Of a stretch of 12,838 nucleotides of DNA, positions 6,022 through 12,838 are shown one piece after another (the first letter of the stretch is position 1; every line of letters starts with the position of its first letter). The translations under genes were made by a program, and so were the position numbers. Origin of the DNA: JBKQWK01 sp052139595 (GTDB lineage: Bacteria > Actinomycetota > Thermoleophilia > UBA2241); assembly GCA_052139595.1 (NCBI GenBank), contig JBKQWK010000239.1, positions 1 to 12,838 on the forward strand, read 5' to 3'. Under the pieces are notes generated by a model. It was not told the origin of the DNA. It saw only the letters and a list, made by a program, of their open reading frames with translations, and made no database searches.

Positions 6022-8907
6022 CTATTTGAGCTTTGCCAGAGTCTGGCCGAGAGCCGTAATCTGACGGCCGTACTCGGCAAAGTCACCGGCACGCAGGGCA
6101 GCCTGAGCGGCGTTGTACTCGGTTGTCGCCTGGGCCACAAGTTGCGCCGTGGTTGCTGACAGAGCAGCGGTCGGCGGGCTCGTCGTGGACGGCGTCGTCG
6201 CCGTGCCCGCAGGCTGCGTGCCTGCCGGCGGCGTGCCACCGAATATTGAGGCCAGGGCGCCGCCCAGAGTTGGCGACATGACCACTGTCTGCTGGCCAGC
6301 GGTAGTCGACGACGAGGGCGATCGGTAGAACGCGATCACGCGCTGAATCTGCGGTAACTGCGTGGTCGACGACTCCAGGTAGAGCGGCTGCACATAAAGC
6401 AGCGAGTTGCCAATCGGCACGGTCAGAAGATTGCCAAAGATCACACTGGAACCCTGCTGGCCCCAGAGGGTGCGCTGCGACGAGATGGTTGGATCCTGGT
6501 TGATTGCCGCTTCAACTTGCGCCGGACCGTAAACGTTGAGGCTGGCGGGGAACTCAAAACTGACGGCCTTGCCATAATTGGGCGCGTCTGACTGTGCACC
6601 CAGCCAGGCAATCATGTTGCTGCGTCCGTTGGGCACGTAGGGCAGGATGAGGACGAACTCCTCGCGCGTCTGGCCGGGCAGACGCATGATCATGTAGTAG
6701 GGGTTCATCTGATTGGCCGTCGAGGAGACGTCGGCCGGTATCTCCCACTGGTTGCCCTTGTTGTAGAAGATGCCCGGCGTGGTGACGTGGTAGGTGGCAA
6801 ACATCTCCGCCTGGGCGTTAAAGAGATCTTCGGGGTAACGAATGTGCTGCGCCAGCACGGTCGGCATAGCACTCGCCGGCTTGAACATGTGGGGAAAGAT
6901 CTTCTCGTAGGTGCGAATGATCGGATCGCTGGGGTCAAAGACGTAGAAGCTCATGCTGCCGTTGTAAGCGTCGATTACGACTTTGACCGAGTTGCGGATG
7001 TAGTTGATGTTGCCATTGGGCTGTGAGTAGGGATAACGGTCGGTCGTCGTGTAGGCGTCGACGATCCAGTAGAGCTTGCCGTTGGCGATGACCATGTAGG
7101 GGTCGCTGTCGAAGGTGAGAAACGGCGCCGCCGCTGCCAGGCGGGCTTTAATGTTGTCGTAGATGATGACGCGGCTCTGACTGGTGATGGCCGATGAGGT
7201 GAAGAACTTGATGTCGCCAAAATGGGCCGTGAGCGCCAGGCGGTTGAGGAAAGAGCCTACCGGAATACCGCCGCTGCCGCTGTAGGAGGTGTAGACGTCG
7301 CCACCGGGCCCGGGATAGTCGAACTCCGCATCCTTCGTCTTGACGAGGACGTAGTTGGTGCCGGTGAGACCGTAGTAAATGCGCGGCTGCGTGATCTTCA
7401 GCGTCGGTGCCGAGGAAGTGACCGGAACATTCTGGACGAGAAAGTCGGGGGCACCACCGGAGGCCACCTGATTGACGGCCGAGACGGCGACGCCGTAACC
7501 GTGCGTATAGGTGATGTGCTGGTTCACCCAGGTCTGTGCTTGCGATGGTAAACCAGAGATGTTCAGCTCGCGTGGTGCCAGCATCGTCTGTGTATAGACG
7601 CCATTGACGAGATAGCGGTCGACGGAAACAGTGGTAAACGTGTAGTAGGGTCGCAACTCCTGTAGCTGACTATAGCTGCGCAACAGCACCTCGGGGTCCC
7701 AGAGGCGGATATTGCGCACTGTGACGTCGTTGCTCTGCAGGTTGGATGCCGTGAGATCGCCCTGCAAAGAGTATGGGGTCTCCGTGATCTTGGTCAGGTC
7801 ATACGCCGATCGCGTGGCCGTGATGTTGTCGGCGATGTACGGGCTTTCCTTGGCCAGCTGGTTCGGGTTGACGACGAGTGACTGCCAGATGGCCGGCACG
7901 ATTGCGAGAAAGACGATCAAAGCGACGACCCAGGCCCCGATGGCGAGCGGCGGCCAGAACTTGTGCCGACCGCGAAAGGCGTTGTAGATCAACGCCAGAC
8001 CGAGCAGAAAAGCGAAGATCATGAGCCCGCGAATGATCGGCAGACGCACATTGACATCGGTGTAACTGGCGCCAAAGACAACGCCGGAGCTGGAATAAAG
8101 CAGGTTCCAGGCCTTCAGCAGATAGCCGGCGCCGGCGACGATGAAAATGGCGCCTACCAGAGCCGAGATGTGGGCTACGGCAGTACCCTCAATGTGCACG
8201 TTGACCATCTGCGAGGGCCGGACCGGTGTCGGCCGCGGGCCGGCTGCGCCCGCCCGCCCGCCCGCTTCCGCTTGCGGCGCGGGACGCTGCTGTATCTCGA
8301 CGCCGCCGAGAATCAGGTGAGCGATGATGGCCGCGACGAGGGTGGCGATGAGGGTGGCGAACAGGAACGAATAGAGATACTGCCAAGCCGGCAGTTTGAA
8401 GATGTAGAACGACAGGTCGTGATGAAAGATCGGGTCCTTTGTGCCGAACGAAACGGCATTCCAGGCGCGCGCGAAGGTTAGCCATGATCCGGAGGCGTTA
8501 GCACCGACGATGATGGCGCCGACAAGCGACACCAGGATTCCCAGGAGCCGTACGCGCCGCGAAGCTGCTTCGCGTACCAGCTCGATCATGTCGGCGCCTT
8601 CGAGCGGCCGGTACTTGGGGGCAATACGACGGGCGATCTCGATGTTGCCGTAGAAGAGAGCGAAGAAAACGATCGCGAAGGCAGGTCCGGTGATGGCACC
8701 GATCGTAATGCGCTGCCAGAAAACCGTGCGCAGGTGAACTTCGCCAAACCAGAGCCAGTTGAGGTAGTAGTGGAGGAAGACGTAAAACGCGACAAGGAGG
8801 ATGATCGCGATAACGATGCCAATGACAAGACGCCCGACACGGAACTGACCGGACCGACGGGCGGAGGCTTTCTTTCTAGGCGGACGCAGAGGGGTAACGG
8901 TTGCCAT
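6022..8907 (-). CDS. UPF0182 family large membrane protein
   Basis: From the ATG at 8907 the product has 961 residues. The N-terminal third carries seven predicted membrane helices (about 26-48, 67-87, 120-138, 178-201, 247-265, 291-310, 319-341) with a Pro/Ala-rich loop at about 205-232. A large domain, probably outside the membrane, follows. Family landmarks are FHHDLSFYIFKLP (161-173), NPNQLAKESPYIADN then TRSAY, a segment with RNSVKVVIDAYNGSM, HIRYPEDLF, and a C-terminal tail with AALRAGDFAEYGRQI after a Ser/Thr/Pro-rich stretch. Length and order match the family (COG1615), whose function is not established. A start at 9033 is open but would add 42 residues of arginine-rich, unconserved-looking sequence before MATVTPL. 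No ribosome site precedes 8907, but TATACT lies just upstream, suggesting a leaderless message. Confidence 0.93.
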   Translation of the reverse strand: MATVTPLRPPRKKASARRSGQFRVGRLVIGIVIAIILLVAFYVFLHYYLNWLWFGEVHLRTVFWQRITIGAITGPAFAIVFFALFYGNIEIARRIAPKYRPLEGADMIELVREAASRRVRLLGILVSLVGAIIVGANASGSWLTFARAWNAVSFGTKDPIFHHDLSFYIFKLPAWQYLYSFLFATLIATLVAAIIAHLILGGVEIQQRPAPQAEAGGRAGAAGPRPTPVRPSQMVNVHIEGTAVAHISALVGAIFIVAGAGYLLKAWNLLYSSSGVVFGASYTDVNVRLPIIRGLMIFAFLLGLALIYNAFRGRHKFWPPLAIGAWVVALIVFLAIVPAIWQSLVVNPNQLAKESPYIADNITATRSAYDLTKITETPYSLQGDLTASNLQSNDVTVRNIRLWDPEVLLRSYSQLQELRPYYTFTTVSVDRYLVNGVYTQTMLAPRELNISGLPSQAQTWVNQHITYTHGYGVAVSAVNQVASGGAPDFLVQNVPVTSSAPTLKITQPRIYYGLTGTNYVLVKTKDAEFDYPGPGGDVYTSYSGSGGIPVGSFLNRLALTAHFGDIKFFTSSAITSQSRVIIYDNIKARLAAAAPFLTFDSDPYMVIANGKLYWIVDAYTTTDRYPYSQPNGNINYIRNSVKVVIDAYNGSMSFYVFDPSDPIIRTYEKIFPHMFKPASAMPTVLAQHIRYPEDLFNAQAEMFATYHVTTPGIFYNKGNQWEIPADVSSTANQMNPYYMIMRLPGQTREEFVLILPYVPNGRSNMIAWLGAQSDAPNYGKAVSFEFPASLNVYGPAQVEAAINQDPTISSQRTLWGQQGSSVIFGNLLTVPIGNSLLYVQPLYLESSTTQLPQIQRVIAFYRSPSSSTTAGQQTVVMSPTLGGALASIFGGTPPAGTQPAGTATTPSTTSPPTAALSATTAQLVAQATTEYNAAQAALRAGDFAEYGRQITALGQTLAKLK

Positions 8908-8920
8908 TGGCGGCAGTATA
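8908..8920 (-). promoter_or_regulatory. Putative -10 box placing transcription start at the UPF0182 start codon
   Basis: The minus strand reads TATACT at 8920-8915, followed by seven bases and then ATG at 8907. This spacing puts the expected transcription start at about 8908-8907, as in leaderless mRNAs. There is no Shine-Dalgarno sequence and only a poor -35. Confidence 0.45.
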
Positions 8921-9075
8921 CACGGTGAACGCCGACTCTGCCCGCCGCGTTCCATTTTGCCAAGGATCCAGGGGGGGCTTCCTGCCTGCTGACTGCGCCT
9001 GCCTGTGACCCGCGCGTCGCGCCTGCACTGCAATTCGAAGGGACGCGTGCGCTGAGAAACTCAGGAGGTTGGGAG

Positions 9076-10944
9076 CTACTTCAGCGGCTGCAGTGACATC
9101 GCCAGGTCGATGAGAAAGTTGTTCGGCAGGTCATTGTTGAGGGTGTTGGTAACCCAGTAAGCGTTATCGCCGCTGACGAATGCGATTGCTGTCAAGTGCG
9201 ATTCGTCGTAGTAAAACAGGTAGCGGCGACTGCCCACGGTCTTCGTCAGTGTCGGATCGAGCAGGTAGGGTGGATTACTCCAGTGGATCTCCTGGATGTC
9301 GAACGTGCCGGCTTGAGGATCAACGCTGGCTGGGGCACGGAGGACCGCCACGAACGCCGGCACCATCTTGCCGCCGCCGGCGTTCGCCGAGTAAGCGCGG
9401 AACGGCAGGGTGTTGTCGAATGTAAAGCCGCTGGCCCACACTGTCGGCACCATCACCGGCAGGCGCGCCTGTGAAGCTGCCTGCCGCCAGGCGCTGAGGT
9501 CATAGGTCGTGTTGGCGAGCATCTGTACGGTTGAACCCGTCGCCGTGGTCGTCGGCGTTGGCGTGGGCGAGCCGCTGGTGGCGAGCTGACCGTTGAACAG
9601 GGACCCAACGGTGACGGTTACGGTTGCCGATGAGCCGGCCGTAAGTTGCACGGTGGCCGGCGCCAGAAGCTTGGCCAGTGAACGCGCCTGACCTGCCAGA
9701 GAAGCCGGTGCTGCGATCAGGGTATCCGTGAACGTGAAACTCGCTGCATTGCCGGCTGCGGTCGCTCTGTAGCCAGCAGCAACAAGGGCGCTCGACGTGG
9801 ATGCCGCTGCGCCGGCTTTGCCGCTGCCGTTGAGAACGCTTATGGCAAAAGCGGTGCTGGCCGGCAGCGTCGATGCAGTTGCCTTCGGCTTGGGCGTGGT
9901 TTTTGCTTGAGGCAGTGTCACGCTCGTCGGCGGCAGAGTCGGGTGCAGAAAGTGCTGGACGGCTGCCTGAATCTGGGCCGGAGTATCAGTCACCACGTCC
10001 TGGCCATCGATCGTCGGTGTCAATCCTTCGATGCGAGTCGTATAGATGTGCGAGGTGTTCATCTGCAAGACAAGACTGGCGATCGAGAGCAGCTGGCGCA
10101 GCGACGAGATGTCTGAATCGGCATGCTGACTGATCGTGGCGACGAGCTTGGGCAGCTCCGTCCAGCTGCGCCAGCGTACGGCTTGACGCTGCAGCTGGGT
10201 GATGAAAATCTGCTGACGCTTGGAGCGGCCGAAGTCGAGGTACTGATCGTGGCGGAAACGCACGTAGTGCATGGCTGTGTAGCTGTCGGCAAGCTGGTAG
10301 CCTGGCTGGGCGAGCACGGTATTTTGGCCGTTGATGAGGTCGCTGTACTGGCGGTCGATCTGCAGGTAAACACCACCAAGGATCTTGACGATGTCCCAAA
10401 AGCCGGTGAAGTTGATCGTCATGAAATGGTTGATCGGGATGCCCGTCACCTGTTCGATCATCTTGATGGCCAGGGCGGGTCCGCCGTAGGGCATGGCAGC
10501 GTTGATTTTGCTCATGCCGATGCCCGGAATGTTGACCCACAGATCGCGGGGCACGGAGAGCATCGAGATGCTCTTCGTTTGCGGATCGAGACGGACGATC
10601 TCAACGCTGTCGGAGTTGTCGCTTGAATCGGCGCCCATGACGAGGATGTTTTGTGCCTGACCAGGCAGGGGTGGCGCCAGCTGCTTGATTGCCTGCTGAA
10701 CCAGGGCCGGGTGATTGGTAGCCAGTTTCTGAGTCGTGTGCTGAAGCCAGCCAAAAGCGATGCCGCCGGTCAGGCCGACGACAGCCACAATAGTCAGGAC
10801 GATAAGCTTAAGGACCTTTGCCCACAGGTGCCCGCCGCGTGGCTCTTGGTACGGTCCTGGCGGTCCGCTGTTGCGAGACTTGGTCGCGCCGCGGCGGACG
10901 TGTTCAGACGTGCCGCCGGCGCGGTAGCGCGTATAGTCGGCCAT
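9076..10944 (-). CDS. LytR-CpsA-Psr (LCP) glycopolymer transferase with LytR_C domain, copy 2
   Basis: The 622-residue paralog of the protein at 586-2418 has the same order: cytoplasmic N-terminus, membrane helix (about 42-66), LCP domain (about 98-300), Pro/Lys/Thr linker, LytR_C domain (about 366-447) and C-terminal domain (about 480-622). The expected role is attaching wall polymers to peptidoglycan. It keeps SVPRDLW, SKINAA and RFRHDQYLDFGRSKRQQ, and also has NSD where many LCP proteins have Arg-Ser/Thr-Asp. The N-terminus is longer than in copy 1 by an insert rich in Gly, Arg and Pro (about 11-38). Membrane helix, LCP core and final domain are strongly conserved between copies, while the linker and LytR_C region differ more. 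The ribosome site is weak; the start rests on MADYTRYRAG matching MSDYTRYRAG. The gene diverges from tatA and lies 168 bases upstream of the UPF0182 gene. Confidence 0.93.
   Translation of the reverse strand: MADYTRYRAGGTSEHVRRGATKSRNSGPPGPYQEPRGGHLWAKVLKLIVLTIVAVVGLTGGIAFGWLQHTTQKLATNHPALVQQAIKQLAPPLPGQAQNILVMGADSSDNSDSVEIVRLDPQTKSISMLSVPRDLWVNIPGIGMSKINAAMPYGGPALAIKMIEQVTGIPINHFMTINFTGFWDIVKILGGVYLQIDRQYSDLINGQNTVLAQPGYQLADSYTAMHYVRFRHDQYLDFGRSKRQQIFITQLQRQAVRWRSWTELPKLVATISQHADSDISSLRQLLSIASLVLQMNTSHIYTTRIEGLTPTIDGQDVVTDTPAQIQAAVQHFLHPTLPPTSVTLPQAKTTPKPKATASTLPASTAFAISVLNGSGKAGAAASTSSALVAAGYRATAAGNAASFTFTDTLIAAPASLAGQARSLAKLLAPATVQLTAGSSATVTVTVGSLFNGQLATSGSPTPTPTTTATGSTVQMLANTTYDLSAWRQAASQARLPVMVPTVWASGFTFDNTLPFRAYSANAGGGKMVPAFVAVLRAPASVDPQAGTFDIQEIHWSNPPYLLDPTLTKTVGSRRYLFYYDESHLTAIAFVSGDNAYWVTNTLNNDLPNNFLIDLAMSLQPLK
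10106..10263. repeat. Near-identical 158-base tract shared with LCP copy 1 (second copy)
   Basis: This is the partner of 1625-1782. The only differences are the adjacent bases 10158-10159, which turn the codons for Thr-Gln into Thr-Glu on the coding strand. All other codons in the tract, including third positions, are identical. Confidence 0.95.
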
Positions 10945-11067
10945 GCGTTTAGCTGGCGCTCGCGAGAGTCAAATGTTGATCCGTGGTAATCAAAATCAGC
11001 TAGTGAGGCAGTTTATTACGACGAGCGACAAGGCACTACCCAGCTTGTCGCTTCAGGGTGTTGTGAT

Positions 11068-11076
11068 AGCTTAGCA
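11068..11076 (-). promoter_or_regulatory. Putative extended -10 box for LCP copy 2
   Basis: The minus strand reads TGCTAAGCT, an extended -10. The predicted transcription start is near 11061, giving a leader of about 116 bases. There is no good -35. The TTAAG repeat begins exactly 35 bases away, as at copy 1. Confidence 0.5.
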
Positions 11077-11106
11077 GCTCAAATGGCCGTGCGGTGAGGT
11101 TTTTGT

Positions 11107-11126
11107 CGTTAAGCTCTGTTAAGTCA
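11107..11126 (-). promoter_or_regulatory. TTAAG-N5-TTAAG direct repeat upstream of LCP copy 2 (putative activator site)
   Basis: TTAAG occurs at 11109-11113 and 11119-11123, ten bases apart, flanked by CG and TCA. It matches the element at 2602-2621 in 18 of 20 bases; the two differences fall in the spacer between half-sites. Confidence 0.55.
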
Positions 11127-11271
11127 GGGGGCGATCTGTATCAGGCGGACGCCTTCGCCACGGTCAGGAAACGTCCCCCGAACGTCGGATCCAGGTTCAA
11201 ACCGTGCCTCGCATTGCCTGTCACACGGCCATCAGCAGGATCCACTCCGCCGATTCCAGCGGCATCGTGCG

Positions 11272-11300
11272 TTGACCGGTGCTCTCGGCCGCCATAAGAT
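11272..11300 (+). promoter_or_regulatory. Sigma-70-type promoter of tatA
   Basis: TTGACC (11272-11277) and TAAGAT (11295-11300) are separated by 17 bases, the ideal spacing. The predicted start is near 11307, leaving a leader of about 27 bases that carries the ribosome site GAGGAG before the ATG. Confidence 0.7.
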
Positions 11301-11333
11301 AGAAACGCTACGAATCTGAAGAGGAGTTGCGTT

Positions 11334-11822
11334 ATGGGTGAGTTCAGCTGGGTCCACTTGGTTATCGTGCTTGGCATCGCCCTGGTTATCTTTGGACCCA
11401 AGAAGTTGCCAGAGATGGGGCGCTCGCTGGGCAAGGGAATCCGTGAGTTCAAACAGGCGACGGCGGGTCTTGGCGAAGAGCTGCGCGGCGAAGTCCACGA
11501 GCAGCCCGCAGGTGCCGCGTCTGCCGTCAGCGTCGCGCAGCCAGAGTCGGCACCGGTTGTCTCTGTGGGATCGACTGGTGAGACGCCGATTCTTGAGTCG
11601 CCGGTCGTTGCTGCGCACATCGCTGCGTCGACCGTGGACGGCGACCTGCCGATCACCGCTGTCGCGGCGGTTACCGAACCGGCGCCCGTCATCGTTGACG
11701 CCCAAGGTAACGTCTACGAGCTGTCTGCCAGTGCCGAAGCCGGTCCGGCGAGTTCGTCGCTCGATGTGGCGTCGCCGGCCGAGTCCTCGCCGATCGACCG
11801 TACAGGGTCACTTTCAAGCTAG
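11334..11822 (+). CDS. tatA: Twin-arginine translocase subunit TatA with a long acidic tail
   Basis: The 162-residue product begins with a short outward segment and one membrane helix (about 6-20), then the hinge FGPKKLPEMG (20-29) and an amphipathic helix with GRSLGKGIREFK (29-40), the classic TatA/E layout. TatA subunits assemble with TatC to move folded proteins across the membrane. The remaining 110 or so residues form a low-complexity tail rich in Ala, Val, Pro, Ser and acidic residues, longer than in compact TatA proteins. TatB in some lineages also has long tails, but the FGPKKLPE hinge favours TatA. GAGGAG upstream and a close promoter support the start. No tatC is visible in the window. 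It is divergent from LCP copy 2 and appears to be transcribed alone. Confidence 0.93.
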   Translation: MGEFSWVHLVIVLGIALVIFGPKKLPEMGRSLGKGIREFKQATAGLGEELRGEVHEQPAGAASAVSVAQPESAPVVSVGSTGETPILESPVVAAHIAASTVDGDLPITAVAAVTEPAPVIVDAQGNVYELSASAEAGPASSSLDVASPAESSPIDRTGSLSS

Positions 11823-12145
11823 GCTTCGTCCCCGGCGGGCAGCCAGGCTAGAGGCTAGCCCCCGGCCTTGAGTTCGGCGCACGCCGAGGCCTCAACTCCG
11901 AGCGCGAGCGGGTAGTCAGCCCGTCCCGGGACAGCCCGGACCCGGGAAGCACGTTCCCACCTCCAGTTGCGGGGCTTTCGACGGTGAAGCGGTGGGGAGG
12001 CTGTCGGCAAAGCAGGCTGTCGGTTTTGCTCCTGATTGCCTGATTGTTGAATCGTGATGACGCGCGCCGACCGGCGGTCTCACGGTCGTCGCTGGCAACG
12101 GTGACGTGGCTATCTCCAGGTCAGGCGTGCAGGGCCACAGCGCAG
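11823..12145. other. Convergent gap between tatA and the membrane protein gene
   Basis: No gene is supported in these 323 bases. The first 120 bases are rich in short inverted repeats (see terminator entry), including the palindrome GTCCCGGGAC at 11923-11932. The rest, about 11950-12145, shows nothing recognisable. Confidence 0.6.
11846..11895 (+). terminator. Possible terminator hairpins after tatA
   Basis: Two adjacent hairpins lie 24 bases after the tatA stop. In the first, GGCTAG pairs with CTAGCC across a 3-base loop (11846-11860). In the second, TCGGC pairs with GCCGA, with outer arms TTGAG and CTCAA (11868-11895). Neither is followed by a T run, so rho-independent termination is uncertain. 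Confidence 0.35.
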
Positions 12146-12616
12146 TCATCCTTTGTCATGGCTGGCCAGTGTGAGCTGCGCACCGAGCTTGTCGGCGAGC
12201 ACTTCGAGAGCACCATCCTGTGCCTGCAGGTGCTCTTCAATGGCGAGTGCAGTGTGCAAAACGGCGTCGGCGTCTTCATAGGTCGCTTCGGCCCGTTTGT
12301 CTGCCGCCGCAGCCTGCACGTTCTGGCCGACCATAATGATGCTCAGCAAAACGAGCTGCAGAAAGGTTTGTGCGACCCAGGAGACGATCGCCTGCGTGCC
12401 CGACCTGATCGACGCCGGTAGACTGAGCAGATCGAAGGCGGCAAAGGCGTAGGCGCACCACATCGAACCGACGACGGTCGTAATTTTCAGGGCAAGCCAG
12501 GTGTTAAAGCGCACAATCGGATTGCCTGCAGTAGGAAACTGATCCGCCACTTTGACTGGGCCGAGTTCTTTGCGTGCTTCGATGTATGGGTGGCGAATGT
12601 GCTGGTAGAGACTCAT
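12146..12616 (-). CDS. Small membrane protein with two helices, DUF1003-like in layout
   Basis: The 156-residue protein has a soluble N-terminus (1-40), a first membrane helix (about 43-66, ITTVVGSMWCAYAFAAFDLL), a second helix (about 76-97, ending LLSIIMVGQN), and a charged C-terminal helix (about 100-145, with ADKRAEATYEDADAVL). The layout of two helices, a Gln-Asn after the second and an acidic/basic helix recalls the DUF1003 group, but the match is from memory and the function is unknown. AAAGGGG about seven bases before the ATG is a good ribosome site. A possible extended -10 lies about 95 bases upstream. It converges on tatA and faces an unseen region on its other side. Confidence 0.75.
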   Translation of the reverse strand: MSLYQHIRHPYIEARKELGPVKVADQFPTAGNPIVRFNTWLALKITTVVGSMWCAYAFAAFDLLSLPASIRSGTQAIVSWVAQTFLQLVLLSIIMVGQNVQAAAADKRAEATYEDADAVLHTALAIEEHLQAQDGALEVLADKLGAQLTLASHDKG

Positions 12617-12709
12617 GGCATATCCCCTTTCGCTGCAGGTTCCGTCGTTGGGCCAAGTGGCGCTTGTGATTGCGCCCGCTTCTCGATGAGTCGGGCTCTT
12701 GATCGCGAA

Positions 12710-12718
12710 AGCCTAGCA
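12710..12718 (-). promoter_or_regulatory. Possible extended -10 box for the small membrane protein gene
   Basis: The minus strand reads TGCTAGGCT, similar to the TGnTAAGnT boxes at the LCP and hydrolase genes. No convincing -35 was found. Confidence 0.3.
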
Positions 12719-12769
12719 TCTGGATGCGGCGAGCGACAGGCGTCGTGAGACCCCAGGGACTCATCTGGC

Positions 12770-12789
12770 GGGAGCGGACTCTCGCTCCC
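12770..12789. other. Hairpin near the right edge
   Basis: GGGAGCG and CGCTCCC pair perfectly around a 6-base loop. There is no T run on either side. It could belong to the leader or terminator of a gene beyond the window. Confidence 0.4.
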
Positions 12790-12838
12790 ATCGACGGGGA
12801 CTTATGGCGGGGGTGGCGATAGAGGTCAGGCCGGCGGC

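Larger units (their letters stand above)
10945..11333. other. Divergent intergenic control region between LCP copy 2 and tatA
   Basis: The 389 bases contain the TTAAG direct repeat and extended -10 facing the LCP gene and a strong promoter facing tatA. The middle (about 11127-11270) holds no feature I can support. A minus-strand open frame crosses it, but that frame is mainly the shadow of tatA. Confidence 0.7.

Noticed and set aside
9052..9064. CTGAG-AAA-CTCAG hairpin after LCP copy 2 as a terminator
   Set aside because: A 5-base stem with no T run is too weak to call.
11194..11203. tRNA T-loop-like GGTTCAAACC in the tatA upstream region
   Set aside because: The arms mismatch at the second pair and no cloverleaf can be built on either strand.
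11141..11692. Minus-strand frame of 183 codons across tatA and its promoter
   Set aside because: Most of it is the shadow of tatA, it covers a strong tatA promoter, and it has no domain or ribosome site.
12804..12838. Possible start of a plus-strand gene (ATG with GGGGA upstream) at the right edge
   Set aside because: Only 11 codons are visible (MAGVAIEVRPA), too little to support a gene.

Overview
The window looks like chromosomal DNA from a GC-rich, single-membrane (monoderm) bacterium. The evidence is SepF, LytR-CpsA-Psr (LCP) proteins with a LytR_C domain, a UPF0182 giant membrane protein, a PcsB/CwlO-like coiled-coil wall protein and TatA, with no outer-membrane gene in sight. This mix fits Actinomycetota or the Chloroflexota/Dormibacterota side of Terrabacteria. 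The exact lineage is an inference and was not tested by any search. No mobile element, CRISPR array, tRNA or rRNA was found.

Layout, left to right. A metallophosphoesterase gene (minus strand) runs off the left edge. Upstream of it lies LCP gene copy 1 (586-2418, minus). A divergent control region (2419-2847) separates that gene from a secreted coiled-coil wall hydrolase candidate (2848-3981, plus). Converging on this is a membrane-anchored Ig-like protein (4039-4662, minus), followed by about 400 to 600 bases of mostly non-coding DNA. Then come sepF (5281-5847), a UPF0182 protein (6022-8907) and LCP gene copy 2 (9076-10944), all minus. A second divergent control region (10945-11333) leads into tatA (11334-11822, plus). 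After a hairpin-rich gap comes a two-helix membrane protein gene (12146-12616, minus).

Nearly everything acts at the cell envelope. LCP proteins attach polymers to peptidoglycan, the coiled-coil protein resembles FtsEX-controlled wall hydrolases, SepF anchors FtsZ to the membrane, and TatA exports folded proteins. The gaps between genes are wide (mostly over 100 bases), so these are probably separately promoted neighbours and not one operon.

The most interesting signals concern the two LCP paralogs. (1) Each has the same upstream control element: a TTAAG-N5-TTAAG direct repeat placed exactly 35 bases from an extended -10 box of the form TGnTAAGnT, while the leaders between promoter and gene look unrelated. 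This suggests shared control by one regulator, perhaps an OmpR/PhoB-type response regulator. (2) A 158-base tract inside the catalytic domain is identical between the copies except for two adjacent bases, against clearly more divergent flanks, which suggests gene conversion. (3) Both proteins end in a conserved domain of about 145 residues that I cannot name. Also worth a look are an unusual C-terminal domain on the wall hydrolase candidate, a dyad sitting on a putative promoter near 4929-4966, and a possibly leaderless UPF0182 transcript.
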